A stretch of 64,000 nucleotides of DNA from JAWPMT01 sp965601475 (GTDB lineage Bacteria; Bacteroidota; Bacteroidia; Cytophagales; Cyclobacteriaceae), in the NCBI GenBank assembly GCA_965601475.1, contig OZ271832.1, forward strand, positions 4,650,001-4,714,000, in the 5' to 3' direction. The notes beneath the pieces were generated by a model, which ran no database searches, had not been told where the DNA came from, and saw only the letters and a list, made by a program, of their open reading frames with translations. The position numbers were made by a program, and so were the translations under genes. Of this stretch, positions 1 to 9,371 are shown in pieces (within the stretch, counting starts at the first letter, position 1; every line of letters starts with the position of its first letter).

Positions 1-39
1 ATGGGACAAACCGGACCGTAGTATTTTGTGGACGAATTG

Positions 40-1470
40 CTAAAGGTTCTTCAGCAGCTGGTGAGCAAATTGGATTATTTCCTCATAGTTGCTGATTGGC
101 AAATGCTCATTGATGCCATGAAATCCCGTGACATTCCCGGGATTTACCCGGGTAGGAAAGAAGCGATAAACCCCTTCCGAGATACCTAGGAAATGCTTGG
201 AATCCGTACCTGCGCCCAGCAATCCTGGAGAGACAATGGCGTCAGGATGAAGCTGTCGCACAGTACGCTCCACCAATTGGTAGGCATCGGACTCGTAGCT
301 GGAGACCTTGGAGGGCTCATTCACATTGCTCATAGGACTAAGTGTGATTCGATCATCTCCAATGGTATTGAGTATGTGCTGCTTCACCTCTTCCACGGAC
401 TCACCAGGCATGATCCGGAAATTGATCACGACCGATGCGGTGGTGGGGATAACATTGTCTTTCACACCGCCTTCAATTACTGTCGGCGCAATGGTGGTGT
501 GGGCGTTGAGGCCTTCCAGTATTTGCTGCCCAAATAGCCACGGATTGGCGAAAGCCATTCTTGAAATGAAAGATGAGAAGTGAGGGCCTACAACTTCCAC
601 CTGTTTTCTAATAACAGGGAGCATTTTGTAGTCAAATTGATTGGCTTCCAGTTTTGTGATCGCAGTGGCCAGTGAGCCGATTGTATTGTCCCTCGGTGGG
701 TTGGAAGAGTGTCCTCCTGAGGTGGTTATGGACATCTTGAACGATACATAGCCCTTTTCTCCGGTATTGATAATCGCAAGGGGCCTATCCAGTCCCGAGA
801 TCATGTTCTCTGCGATAAATCCCCCTTCATCCAGGACCAGATACGGGGTGATTCCCTGGTCGTCCAGGTATTCCGCGATACGTCGGGCGCCTTGCTCGCC
901 ACCGATCTCTTCATCATGCCCAAAAGCGAAGAATACGGTTCTATTGGGCTGAAACCCTTCTGCGAGTAACATCTCAGCGGTTTCCAACAACCCAATGACT
1001 TGGACTTTGTCATCCATTGTGCCGCGACCGTAGATCTTACCATCCTTGATTTCACCGGAGAAAGGAGGCGCCTCCCACCCATCTATGGTGTTTTGATCCA
1101 CTGGCACCACATCCGTGTGACCCATGAGTACAATGGGGTCGAGCGTTTTGTCCTCACCTTCCCATTTGTAGAGTCGACTGAATCCAAATTCTTTCAGTTC
1201 AAGTAAAGAATCAACGAGTACATATGTACTGTCGATGAAATTCATTAGCCCAATAAAAGGCTCGGATTTGAAGTCTGCCGTATCGTTGTAGGAGATGGTG
1301 GGAAATCGTATGGATTGTTGGAAGTGTGTGATCGCCGATTGTGGAACATCCACAGGCTCAACTGTTTCGACAACCTTTGATTTGGGTGCGAAAGTCAGCG
1401 TTTTGACCACTACAAATCCTACCAAAAGGACAATGATGGCCAGAAGGCCTAAGAGTAATTTCTTGAGCAT
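40..1470 (-). CDS. M20 family zinc carboxypeptidase, membrane-anchored (PM20D1-like)
   Basis: Predicted dizinc peptidase or amidase of the M20 family, which releases C-terminal residues or hydrolyses N-acyl amino acids. An N-terminal hydrophobic segment (about residues 4-23) without a lipobox suggests an anchored periplasmic enzyme. Visible motifs: GHTDVVP (His118, Asp120), GRGTMDDK (bridging Asp about 153) and the DEEIGGE catalytic/metal Glu pair at about 187-188. The central dimerisation region with GGHSSNPP and a C-terminal H-G-INE-H segment also fit the family. At 476 aa it matches the longer PM20D1/Cps1-type proteins rather than bacterial ArgE or DapE. It lies 10 nt after the stop of the upstream envelope gene, so the two are probably co-transcribed. 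The substrate cannot be told from sequence. Confidence 0.9.
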   Translation of the reverse strand: MLKKLLLGLLAIIVLLVGFVVVKTLTFAPKSKVVETVEPVDVPQSAITHFQQSIRFPTISYNDTADFKSEPFIGLMNFIDSTYVLVDSLLELKEFGFSRLYKWEGEDKTLDPIVLMGHTDVVPVDQNTIDGWEAPPFSGEIKDGKIYGRGTMDDKVQVIGLLETAEMLLAEGFQPNRTVFFAFGHDEEIGGEQGARRIAEYLDDQGITPYLVLDEGGFIAENMISGLDRPLAIINTGEKGYVSFKMSITTSGGHSSNPPRDNTIGSLATAITKLEANQFDYKMLPVIRKQVEVVGPHFSSFISRMAFANPWLFGQQILEGLNAHTTIAPTVIEGGVKDNVIPTTASVVINFRIMPGESVEEVKQHILNTIGDDRITLSPMSNVNEPSKVSSYESDAYQLVERTVRQLHPDAIVSPGLLGAGTDSKHFLGISEGVYRFFPTRVNPGNVTGFHGINEHLPISNYEEIIQFAHQLLKNL

Positions 1471-1480
1471 TTTGGGCGAG

Positions 1481-4400
1481 TTAGAAGCCTACGGTAAATA
1501 CGATAGGCAATATACGATGTTGGTCCAAACCAGCCTCATCCGCATCTAACAAGTACGCATACCTCGCGCCAAAATCAGCTTCCAAGATCCTGAAAAGCCT
1601 CACATCAAATCGAAGGTCCAGGCCTACGGAGCGGTTGACCACATTGACGTCAAAAGTGGAGCTGGTTAAAGCGAACGATGAAGTTGTCAGTCGACGAAGA
1701 TCTCTGACTGAGACTGGATTTCGGTTCCATTCCGAATAGTCGAAGAACACAGTGCCCTTGATCCGTTTGATGAAAGCAAACGGACCCAATGCCACATCTG
1801 GCAACCAAATAGGGAAGGAGTAGTCGACCCCGGCTACCCAGACATTATCACTAAGGAGCGAAACATTGTATCCGCGAGCATAGGAGAAAATGTCCCTGAA
1901 TTTATATTGCGCATTCGCATCTTCCTGTCGAAAGCCCCCTCTTATACTGAATCCATGAGTTTTCACCAGTCCGGGGAAGAACCACCTTGTATTGATTTGA
2001 AAGTATTCACCCTCGTTGTTGTCCGAACCTACAGTCCGGAGGTAATCGATGTTTAGGAGTTGCCCCCATCGGGGAAGTACCTGTTGCCTGGCCCTGGTCT
2101 GGAAGTGGCTGAAACTGAGGCCCAGTTCCATGGCGCTGAACGATTCGCTCACCCGCTCTTCTGGTTGTTGGTACTCACCAAAATCCACCGGGACGCCTCG
2201 AACACTGAGTCCACCTAGCACATCACTATCTGTTTCCAGGGGAGTGCGGTAATCTACGGTCAATGCGTGGTACATGGACCTTAATTCCAAACTACCAAAG
2301 TGATTCCCTGAAGTGATGTTTAGCGGTAGCAGAATGCCGGCATTCAGATCATTTTCAGTCCATTCTGCAATCCTGGTCGTACGGGCGATTGTGTCCCCAG
2401 CTTCAATGCCCAAAGTAGGGACGTCCACTTGAGGAATGTTCTCTTCGTAAATCAAAACCGATCTGCTTCGGTCTGACCGCTGGAAGCCCACCTGCAATAC
2501 AGGGTAAAACTCTGCGTACGTGGCGTTGGTGGACCAGGTAGAACCGCGTTCGTTGACATTGTACTGGTACGTACCCGATGCGCTCCAGGTACTGAACTTG
2601 TTGCCAACAAATATGGCGCCTCCGTAGTCAGGATGGATGGCAATGGGTGACCAGCTGTGCAGGTTGATGAAGCCACTGTTTTTGTTGTACTTCTTGGTTG
2701 GATAAGTTGTGGTTGGGACCTTGTCCAGAATGCTGCCATAGTCGTCGACGGGTTGGTAGAAGTCAATTTCTGTGACATACTTTGACTGGATGGGCCTCCA
2801 CGACCCCGGATCTATGTCCATGGTTTTCAGGTTCCAGCCCTCGGATGTGAATTCGCTGAAAGCCAGCTTCTGCCCTGAAGGGCTAACGGCCGGTTGAACG
2901 GCTCCAAGCAGCGTGCTTGTGACCTGAAATTCCTGATTTCGAGACTGATCCCAGACATGAATGTTGTCGATACCGCTCAGCGTGCTACTGAAAAAGATGT
3001 AATCTCCCGAAGGCCTGGGGTAACTGATTTGCTCCAGCCGCCATGTAGTAATGGGTGTGATGGTATTGGTCTCAGTATCTATAATGGCCAGGGCGTTCCG
3101 GCTGTTCTTTTGGATCACTGAGACAATACGGCTGTCATCTATCCATTTTGGGAACGAGAAGAAGTAGTTATCAGGATTGGAAATTTTCTGGAGCACATCA
3201 CCATTGTAAGCATTGAGAATATGTAGGCCATAAATTGTGGTTTCCGGTGCCTCTACAACCACAATTTTGGAAGCATCTTTTGATAAATCCGGGGCAAAGT
3301 ACTTGGTTCGCGTGGTTAGCTTTCGCGGGACCTTTTCATTCAGGTTGAGGCGCCTTAGGATAGAAAAGTCCTGGTTGCCCCACCGTTCGTCGTAGGCGAG
3401 CTCTGTCCAGACCAGCACGTCTTTCTGCACGGTATGGATTGCATTGAGGTCGGGGCTTAGCCCGGGAGTGAATAGTCGTTTTTCGTTGCCTTGGGCATCG
3501 ATGCGATAGAACTGTCGAATATCCTGAAACCCTCGTTTTTCCACGATAAGTTCTGATTCAGACACGAAGACGGGGAGCTGGTAACTGGTGAAAGCTTTTT
3601 TCTCTTTGTTGTTCACCTGATCAGATTCTGTCAATTCGATTTGCTCACTCTCTTCTTTCCATTCCTTTTGAAGTTCCAGGAAGGTCTCACGGTAGAGCTT
3701 AGGAGCCGTCTTGCCGGTGTGTTTTTTCAACCCCCAGGAGAAGGGGTAAAGGATAGTCCGGTAGGCTGTTGCGTTCTGCGCCGCCGCGGTCATGGCATCA
3801 TGACCATACTTCCGACGGATGTGTGTGGTCATGTAATAGCCCTGAGCGTAATGATTGGGGACGAAATCCCTCAAGGAGAAGGCTGAGGCTTTCTCATACC
3901 CATAAAACTTGTCGTCCAACATGAGCGATCGATACTGCTTGTCGAAATCCGGTGTTCGTCCTCGCCCTGCGGTAGTCAATTGGGTCTCATAGAAAGTAGC
4001 ATCACCTTCAAAAAACCACCTTGGCATGGCCAGGCCGGCACCACCTCCCAGGCCATTTTGCCCAAACAAGTAGGACATGATTTTCGTCCAACCCCTACGG
4101 GCATTCCACACTTGCTCTACATGACGGTATTCGTGTATGGTGAGGGCATCCCACCAGTCTACATTACCCAGAAAACTGAATTGCGGCGGGGTAGTGAAGA
4201 ACTCTGTTCTGATCGGGCCAAAGGGGGAGACAAATCCATTGGATATCGTGGTCTGGTTTTGGACGATCACGGTGATTTTGTTGTCCATGTCCCCCAGTGG
4301 GTAATAGCTGCTGTCATACAGCATGTGAATGAGATTGGCAGCACGCTGAGCCCTGGGCTCCAGACCTTCAGGATACACAACCTGTACTTTGTCGGTATCA

Positions 4401-4507
4401 ATTTGCCTCCAATTCATATTTGAGGGGTTCAGTCCCAATCCAAAGCCTTGAGCAAGGATGGTTAGGGGGCTGGCCAATACCAGGGCCGTGAGAATTCGTA
4501 AGATCAT
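1481..4507 (-). CDS. Secreted gluzincin-like protein with TolB-type propeller and C-terminal barrel
   Basis: A 1008-aa exported protein (signal peptide about 1-19, LASPLTILAQ). Residues 125-129 read HEYRH, an HExxH zinc motif, and WFFEGDA follows with Glu168 placed as a third ligand, so the N-terminal third looks like a gluzincin metallopeptidase. The middle (about 320-600) has repeats of the PD40/TolB propeller type, for example SPDLNAIHTVQKD and AVSPSGQKLAFSEF. The C-terminal third (about 640-1008) is rich in alternating aromatic strands and ends in a Phe (FTVGF), as an outer-membrane barrel would. That architecture suggests a surface or outer-membrane protease, possibly BamA/surface-antigen-like at its end. 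Domain calls are from motifs only; function is unknown. It is followed closely by the M20 peptidase gene. Confidence 0.8.
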   Translation of the reverse strand: MILRILTALVLASPLTILAQGFGLGLNPSNMNWRQIDTDKVQVVYPEGLEPRAQRAANLIHMLYDSSYYPLGDMDNKITVIVQNQTTISNGFVSPFGPIRTEFFTTPPQFSFLGNVDWWDALTIHEYRHVEQVWNARRGWTKIMSYLFGQNGLGGGAGLAMPRWFFEGDATFYETQLTTAGRGRTPDFDKQYRSLMLDDKFYGYEKASAFSLRDFVPNHYAQGYYMTTHIRRKYGHDAMTAAAQNATAYRTILYPFSWGLKKHTGKTAPKLYRETFLELQKEWKEESEQIELTESDQVNNKEKKAFTSYQLPVFVSESELIVEKRGFQDIRQFYRIDAQGNEKRLFTPGLSPDLNAIHTVQKDVLVWTELAYDERWGNQDFSILRRLNLNEKVPRKLTTRTKYFAPDLSKDASKIVVVEAPETTIYGLHILNAYNGDVLQKISNPDNYFFSFPKWIDDSRIVSVIQKNSRNALAIIDTETNTITPITTWRLEQISYPRPSGDYIFFSSTLSGIDNIHVWDQSRNQEFQVTSTLLGAVQPAVSPSGQKLAFSEFTSEGWNLKTMDIDPGSWRPIQSKYVTEIDFYQPVDDYGSILDKVPTTTYPTKKYNKNSGFINLHSWSPIAIHPDYGGAIFVGNKFSTWSASGTYQYNVNERGSTWSTNATYAEFYPVLQVGFQRSDRSRSVLIYEENIPQVDVPTLGIEAGDTIARTTRIAEWTENDLNAGILLPLNITSGNHFGSLELRSMYHALTVDYRTPLETDSDVLGGLSVRGVPVDFGEYQQPEERVSESFSAMELGLSFSHFQTRARQQVLPRWGQLLNIDYLRTVGSDNNEGEYFQINTRWFFPGLVKTHGFSIRGGFRQEDANAQYKFRDIFSYARGYNVSLLSDNVWVAGVDYSFPIWLPDVALGPFAFIKRIKGTVFFDYSEWNRNPVSVRDLRRLTTSSFALTSSTFDVNVVNRSVGLDLRFDVRLFRILEADFGARYAYLLDADEAGLDQHRILPIVFTVGF

Positions 4508-4542
4508 ATATGTGCTACAAATCAGTTATTGCATTCCCTAAT

Positions 4543-5514
4543 TTAAAATCTTTGTCTTAGCTCCAATCCACCATAACTGTGGCGGGTGACGCCATCGGTT
4601 TCCGGCGGCTGCAGGTAAACGATGAAGTTGAAGTCGAAAGTGCCATACCGCAGATTCAGTCCAAATTGATGGGTTAGCCTGAAGGTCTCAGGCTCCTTCG
4701 TAAACACAGATTCGCCTGTGTTGATCAGACCGCCTTGTAAAGTACCATCATAAGCTACAAACTGGATGCCTGGTGCATAAAACAAATATGCCTCCATTGA
4801 GATCTGGGACTTTTTTGATGGCTTTGCCAGGCCCAGTGTATTGCCATAGTGTGTAGAAAGATGAAGGGGCAACGTCTTGCCCCAACGCATTACCAGACGC
4901 TCATGCAGGTAATTGTATACGGTCCCTAATGCTATATTGCTCTCCAGTGAGATGTCCGCCTGCGTGACCACACCACCAGATCTGATCAGTAAGAAAGCAT
5001 GGTTTCCGTAGAGGTTAATGACCGGCGCATCGTTGACCTGGGAGAACCAGCCATTGGGGTCAGGCAGGCCAAAGAAATCATGCCAGGCAACATGTATATC
5101 TCCAGTGAGGCTGCCGGGGCCCATCCAGCCCAGCTCCAGTTCAATGCCCAGATATTGCTTGTTGGCCAGGTAGAAATCCTGTCGACCTGACACACTCAAT
5201 ATACCTGCATATGGCCGATCCAATTCTTCTAATTCCGATAGCTCTACAAAGTAGGATGTGTACATGCGTTGCATCAAAGAGTACTTCCTCGCGCTGTTGA
5301 TTACCCCTTTCGGAAACTTTGCAGAGTCTAATTGATGTCGGTAGGAGCCAAAAATACCACTGCTATAGTACTGGTCTCTGACCAGGGAAAGAAACACATC
5401 ATTTTCAACGACCAATTCGAGCTCGTGTCTAAGGGTTTTTGAAACGGGTTTCTCATTTTGTGCCGTCGTGGAAAAGGCCGCGAAGATTATAAGGAGGCAA
5501 ATCGCTGATCGCAT
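4543..5514 (-). CDS. LpxR-like outer-membrane lipid A deacylase (DUF2219 family)
   Basis: Resembles LpxR, the outer-membrane enzyme that removes the 3'-acyloxyacyl chain of lipid A. A signal peptide (about 1-19, ending TTAQ) precedes VVENDVF with the paired Asn38-Asp39, a YYSSGI segment, the family signature LDRPYAG at about 99-104, GWMGPGSLTGDI, and His145 in AWHDFFG followed by NGW. In characterised LpxR an Asn-Asp pair and a His are in the active site, so the key residues appear present. The length (323 aa) fits a 12-stranded barrel. The gene is divergent from bioF and 35 nt ahead of the protease gene. Activity on the lipid A of this organism is an inference. Confidence 0.82.
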   Translation of the reverse strand: MRSAICLLIIFAAFSTTAQNEKPVSKTLRHELELVVENDVFLSLVRDQYYSSGIFGSYRHQLDSAKFPKGVINSARKYSLMQRMYTSYFVELSELEELDRPYAGILSVSGRQDFYLANKQYLGIELELGWMGPGSLTGDIHVAWHDFFGLPDPNGWFSQVNDAPVINLYGNHAFLLIRSGGVVTQADISLESNIALGTVYNYLHERLVMRWGKTLPLHLSTHYGNTLGLAKPSKKSQISMEAYLFYAPGIQFVAYDGTLQGGLINTGESVFTKEPETFRLTHQFGLNLRYGTFDFNFIVYLQPPETDGVTRHSYGGLELRQRF

Positions 5515-5518
5515 GCGC

Positions 5519-5526
5519 CAAAGATA
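5519..5526 (-). promoter_or_regulatory. Possible -7 box (TATCTTTG) of the LpxR-like gene
   Basis: On the minus strand TATCTTTG matches the Bacteroidota -7 consensus TAnnTTTG exactly. It ends only 4 nt before the ATG, which would make the transcript leaderless or nearly so. No clear -33 TTTG was seen at the expected spacing, so this is tentative. Confidence 0.3.
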
Positions 5527-5589
5527 TAGTTTTGAATCTTGCTTAAAACGATTGCCAACTGGTAGTACCCTATAGTCTATTGACCATTG

Positions 5590-6723
5590 ATGGAAGAAAG
5601 TTTCCTAACGGACAAACTTGAGCGCAGAAAGGCTGAAGGAACGCTTCGCAAATTGCCGAAAGCTTTACCTCCCATTGACTTTGTTTCCAACGATTACTTG
5701 GGGTTGGCCAGGAATGGGGATTTACAGCAGCGGATCGAAGATCGTTGGTCCGGTATGAAGAACAAGGAGTTGGGAGGCACGGGTTCGCGATTGCTCTCGG
5801 GTAATCATGTCCTCAATCAAGAGCTGGAGGCATCACTCCGAGGGGTTTTCAGGAGCGAGGCTACGTTGGTTTTCAATTCAGGCTATAACGCCAATCTGGC
5901 CCTGCTCTCTTGTATTCCGCAGAAGGGTGATGTCATTCTGTATGACGAATGGTCTCACGCCTGTCTCAAGGATGGCGCGCGGCTGAGCATGGCCGATCGC
6001 TATTCCTTCAAACACAACGACCTGAATGATCTCAAGAAGAAGCTCCAGCGTTTTGCGGGTGCTGGAAAGACCTTTGTAGTTACTGAAAGCCTCTTCTCTA
6101 TGGATGGGGACTTCGCGCCACTGGCGGAGATGATTGAGTTGGTCAATGCAGTAGGGGGCTATATGGTCGTAGATGAGGCACATAGCACGGGCACGTACGG
6201 TCCGCAGGGCGGAGGCTATCTGGTGGACCAACGTTTGGAGGAGAAGGTCTTTGCGCGTGTCTATACATTCGGAAAAGCAATCGGTGCCCATGGCGCATGC
6301 ATTGCAGGTTCTCAGGATCTTATAGATTACCTTATCAACTTCAGCCGCCCCTTCATCTACACAACCGCTTTGCCTCCTCATACCTTGTTGACCCTCATTG
6401 AGAGTTTCAGGTTTTTGGCAGATCATCAGCATTTGCAGCAGGACCTCCAAAAGGTCATCGTCCTTTTCCGCGAGCTTCACGTCGAAATACTCAAAAAGGT
6501 ATCGCCGAGCAATTCGGCCATACAACCCATTTGGGTGCAGGGAAACGATCGGGTGATTGCCGCCACGGAAGCCCTGCAGGATGCAGGTTTTGCGGCGATG
6601 GGCGTTAGATCCCCGACGGTACCAAAAGGTCTGGAGCGACTGAGAATCTGCCTTCATCAATACAATACCGAGGAAGAGATTACCTCCCTGCTGAAGGCGG
6701 TCGCGCAATGCATAGACTTTTGA
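5590..6723 (+). CDS. bioF: 8-amino-7-oxononanoate synthase
   Basis: PLP enzyme of the alpha-oxoamine synthase family that condenses pimeloyl-ACP/CoA with L-alanine in the first committed step of biotin ring assembly (cytosolic). Visible: DFVSNDYLGLA near the N terminus, GGTGSRLLSGN, VDEAHSTG (PLP-pyridine Asp and neighbouring His, about 194-201) and TFGK with the Schiff-base Lys at about 229. An in-frame TTG lies one codon upstream, but the ATG at 5590 is the better start. It is the first gene of bioF-bioD-bioA; a bioB is not in the window. The short form (about 377 aa) is normal for BioF. Confidence 0.95.
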   Translation: MEESFLTDKLERRKAEGTLRKLPKALPPIDFVSNDYLGLARNGDLQQRIEDRWSGMKNKELGGTGSRLLSGNHVLNQELEASLRGVFRSEATLVFNSGYNANLALLSCIPQKGDVILYDEWSHACLKDGARLSMADRYSFKHNDLNDLKKKLQRFAGAGKTFVVTESLFSMDGDFAPLAEMIELVNAVGGYMVVDEAHSTGTYGPQGGGYLVDQRLEEKVFARVYTFGKAIGAHGACIAGSQDLIDYLINFSRPFIYTTALPPHTLLTLIESFRFLADHQHLQQDLQKVIVLFRELHVEILKKVSPSNSAIQPIWVQGNDRVIAATEALQDAGFAAMGVRSPTVPKGLERLRICLHQYNTEEEITSLLKAVAQCIDF

Positions 6724-6766
6724 TGACTTTACTTTTCTAACATCATTATTAATGCATTTTTGCCGG

Positions 6767-7381
6767 ATGAATTATTTCGTGACGGCCATAGGGACAGATA
6801 GTGGCAAAACATTGATTTCAGCGATCCTGGTGGAGGCATTGAAAGCAGACTACTGGAAGCCGGTCCAGGCCGGTTACCCACGAGATACCGAGACGGTGCA
6901 ATCGCTCATCTCCAATGACAAAAGTCGGTTCTACAACGAAAGACATTTACTGAAAACACCCGCTTCGCCGCATGCGGCGGCGAAAATCGATGAGGTAGAT
7001 GTTCAGTTGGGGGACTTCGTTCCTCCGATTTCCAATAGAGATTTGATCATCGAAGGTGCCGGAGGTGTCATGGTACCACTCAATGACCAAGACAATATCA
7101 TCGACCTGGTACCGAAATTTGATGCGGAAATTATCCTTGTATCCAACCTCTACCTGGGCAGCATCAATCATACACTGCTGACAGTGGAGTACCTGAAGTC
7201 CAGGCGGCTGCCTGTTCGGGGAATTATTTTCAATGGTGAGGCCAACCCCGAAAGTGAAGATATCATACTGCGGCGTTCCGGATATGATTGCTTACTACAC
7301 CTACCTAAAATAGGAGGAGTGACGAAAGGGACCGTCCTGGAATATGCCGAGAAACTGAGTAAGAGATTTGGCAATGAGTAG
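6767..7381 (+). CDS. bioD: Dethiobiotin synthetase
   Basis: ATP-dependent carboxylase that closes the ureido ring of 7,8-diaminopelargonic acid to give dethiobiotin. The N terminus MNYFVTAIGTDSGKT holds the P-loop variant GTDSGKT typical of BioD; WKPVQAG and EGAGGVMVPL are the other conserved blocks. An earlier in-frame ATG at 6752 would add MHFCR, but homologues of this family start right at the beta-strand before the P-loop, so 6767 is preferred. It is 43 nt after bioF and its last 8 nt overlap bioA, which points to translational coupling. Confidence 0.95.
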   Translation: MNYFVTAIGTDSGKTLISAILVEALKADYWKPVQAGYPRDTETVQSLISNDKSRFYNERHLLKTPASPHAAAKIDEVDVQLGDFVPPISNRDLIIEGAGGVMVPLNDQDNIIDLVPKFDAEIILVSNLYLGSINHTLLTVEYLKSRRLPVRGIIFNGEANPESEDIILRRSGYDCLLHLPKIGGVTKGTVLEYAEKLSKRFGNE

Positions 7382-8651
7382 TTGGAAGAAAACAGATAGC
7401 AAACATATCTGGCACCCATTCTCGCCGCTGAAGAGTGGGGGAGAGATCCTGAACATCAAGAAAGGCAGGGGCGCATACTTATATACCCATGACGGCCGCA
7501 AGGTGCTCGACTTGATTTCTTCGTGGTGGGTGACCATTCATGGTCATGGCAATAAACGCATAGCCAAAGCCATCGGCAAGCAGGCGCGTCGGCTAGAGCA
7601 AGTGATTTTTGCGGGGTTCACACACCGACCTGCCTTAAGGTTGGTGGAACGCCTTAAAACCGTATTGCCGGCAGATCAATCGAAATTCTTCTTCTCAGAC
7701 GATGGGAGTACAGCTACCGAGGTGGCCATCAAATTGGCCATACAGTATTGGCACAACCATGGCAAAGCGCGTAAGAAAATTATCGCTATAGATGGAGCTT
7801 ATCATGGTGATACCTTCGGAGCGATGTCTGTGGGAGGTAAGTCTGTCTTCAATGCTCCCTTTCAAGAACACTTGTTTGAGGTGGATTTCATTCCACTGCC
7901 GGAAGGAGATGGATCTGAGGCCATCGAGAAGATGAATCAATTAGCTACTGAGGACGTGGCAGGATTCATTTTTGAGCCACTTGTACAGGGTGCAGGTGGT
8001 ATGCGTATGTATGCGGCCGAGGTATTGGACCAACTCATTGCCATTGCCAGGTCCAAGGACATCATTTGCATAGCAGATGAGGTGATGACAGGCTTTGGCA
8101 GGACAGGAAAGACCTTCGCTTGCGATTACCTGACTCAGAAGCCGGATATTTTCTGCCTGTCCAAAGGGCTCACGGGCGGTTTCTTACCTATGAGCATCAC
8201 GACGGTCAATGACCGTGTGGCAGGAGCCTTTGATGATACGGTGAAAGAAAAAGTGTTTTTCCATGGACACTCCTACACGGCCAATCCGATTGCCTGCGCC
8301 GCAGCGAATGAAAGCTTCAAGATATTGATGGAGCAGGAGACACAGGATCAGCTTAGGATGATAGCCAAGGCACATGCTGGATTTGCAAAACAAGTTCAGG
8401 GTCACCCCCTGCTTGCAGACGTCCGGCAGCAGGGCACCATCCTGGCTTTGGAAATGAAAGCGACAGATGGAGGAGGCTACATGTCCGATATCAAGAATGT
8501 CATCTATGAGTACTTCATGAGTCGCGATCTCCTGCTAAGACCACTGGGTAACGTCATCTACTTGCTGCCTCCCTATGTGATCACGGAGGAGGAACTACAA
8601 AGCACTTATCAAGAAATTGACGGGTTTCTCCGCTATTTACAACAGTCTTAG
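7374..8651 (+). CDS. bioA: Adenosylmethionine-8-amino-7-oxononanoate aminotransferase
   Basis: PLP class-III aminotransferase that converts 8-amino-7-oxononanoate to 7,8-diaminopelargonate with S-adenosylmethionine as amino donor. Signatures: HIWHPFSP and SSWWVTIHGH (substrate pocket), FFSDDGSTATEVAIKLA, IADEVMTGFGRTG (cofactor Asp) and CLSKGLTGGFLPMS (PLP Lys). The start is ATG at 7374, inside the end of bioD; the TTG at 7368 is a less likely alternative. At 425 aa it is of usual length. The operon order F-D-A is common in Bacteroidota. Confidence 0.95.
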   Translation: MSSWKKTDSKHIWHPFSPLKSGGEILNIKKGRGAYLYTHDGRKVLDLISSWWVTIHGHGNKRIAKAIGKQARRLEQVIFAGFTHRPALRLVERLKTVLPADQSKFFFSDDGSTATEVAIKLAIQYWHNHGKARKKIIAIDGAYHGDTFGAMSVGGKSVFNAPFQEHLFEVDFIPLPEGDGSEAIEKMNQLATEDVAGFIFEPLVQGAGGMRMYAAEVLDQLIAIARSKDIICIADEVMTGFGRTGKTFACDYLTQKPDIFCLSKGLTGGFLPMSITTVNDRVAGAFDDTVKEKVFFHGHSYTANPIACAAANESFKILMEQETQDQLRMIAKAHAGFAKQVQGHPLLADVRQQGTILALEMKATDGGGYMSDIKNVIYEYFMSRDLLLRPLGNVIYLLPPYVITEEELQSTYQEIDGFLRYLQQS

Positions 8652-8795
8652 GCGGGTTGTTATCAAATGGTGAATAATGCTTTAACCACCAATTAAAGTT
8701 CCGTTAAATGTCTTCTTATGCCAGCCGGGGTAGAATCTCCGTCTCTTCATTTGTGGTTGTGACTTCCATAATGGATGCACATCAACCATCGTGCT

Positions 8796-9371
8796 ATGAC
8801 AGGACCAAAGATCTATTTATTGATCGCTCTGATCTTCTCGCTGGAGGTCTGTGCGGAGCGAACGCTTGATTATCTGGCTGAGGGCTTTGTGGTCACCAAA
8901 GCAGATACCATCAAAGGAGAGGTAAAGGTTGACCTTAATCGTAACGTGGTAAGTGTCAAGGATGGTTCGAAGGACTATAACCTCGTGGCCTCACAGATCC
9001 GAAGGGTTGTAGTGAATGGGCCCGATGGATCCAAAGGCTATCTTTCAGGAGTTTTTGGCGCAGATTCCAACTACATGCTTTTTGAAATCCTGAGTGACGG
9101 GGGTATCGTTCTTCTTTATCGCCAGGGGGTGAAGTTCAGTCAGTTTGATGAGGAGGCTTTTCCGCCTTTTTTCGTAGCCAGGGAAAACTCCATTTATTCC
9201 ATTAGTAGCAAGAAGGAAATTTTGGCGCAAATGGAATCCAGAGCTTCCGATGTAAAGGTTTTTCTCAAGGAAAACAAGACCGATTTCGAAGACAAGGAGA
9301 GTCTGACGGCTCTTTTTCACTTTTACAATGGTGTTACCGATCCGTCACAGATGTTTGCTCTTAAAGACTAA
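8796..9371 (+). CDS. Small secreted protein of unknown function
   Basis: Not recognised. The protein (about 191 aa from ATG 8796; an ATG at 8775 would add seven residues) starts with a signal peptide, MTGPKIYLLIALIFSLEVCAE. The mature part is predicted mostly beta at first: GFVVTKADTIKGEVKVDLN resembles the 'strand-turn-strand' segments seen in many Bacteroidota periplasmic proteins that begin with a 'gfvvt..gdTikGkI' motif. The C-terminal part is charged and helical. It lies 144 nt after bioA on the same strand, and its last 27 nt overlap the convergent aldehyde dehydrogenase gene. No catalytic motif is visible. Confidence 0.7.
   Translation: MTGPKIYLLIALIFSLEVCAERTLDYLAEGFVVTKADTIKGEVKVDLNRNVVSVKDGSKDYNLVASQIRRVVVNGPDGSKGYLSGVFGADSNYMLFEILSDGGIVLLYRQGVKFSQFDEEAFPPFFVARENSIYSISSKKEILAQMESRASDVKVFLKENKTDFEDKESLTALFHFYNGVTDPSQMFALKD

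Noticed and set aside
1..39. Left edge sequence.
   Set aside because: Too short to assign; only the downstream flank of the M20 peptidase gene.
5878..6708. A 276-codon frame antisense to bioF.
   Set aside because: Complementary to a clear bioF; no independent motif.
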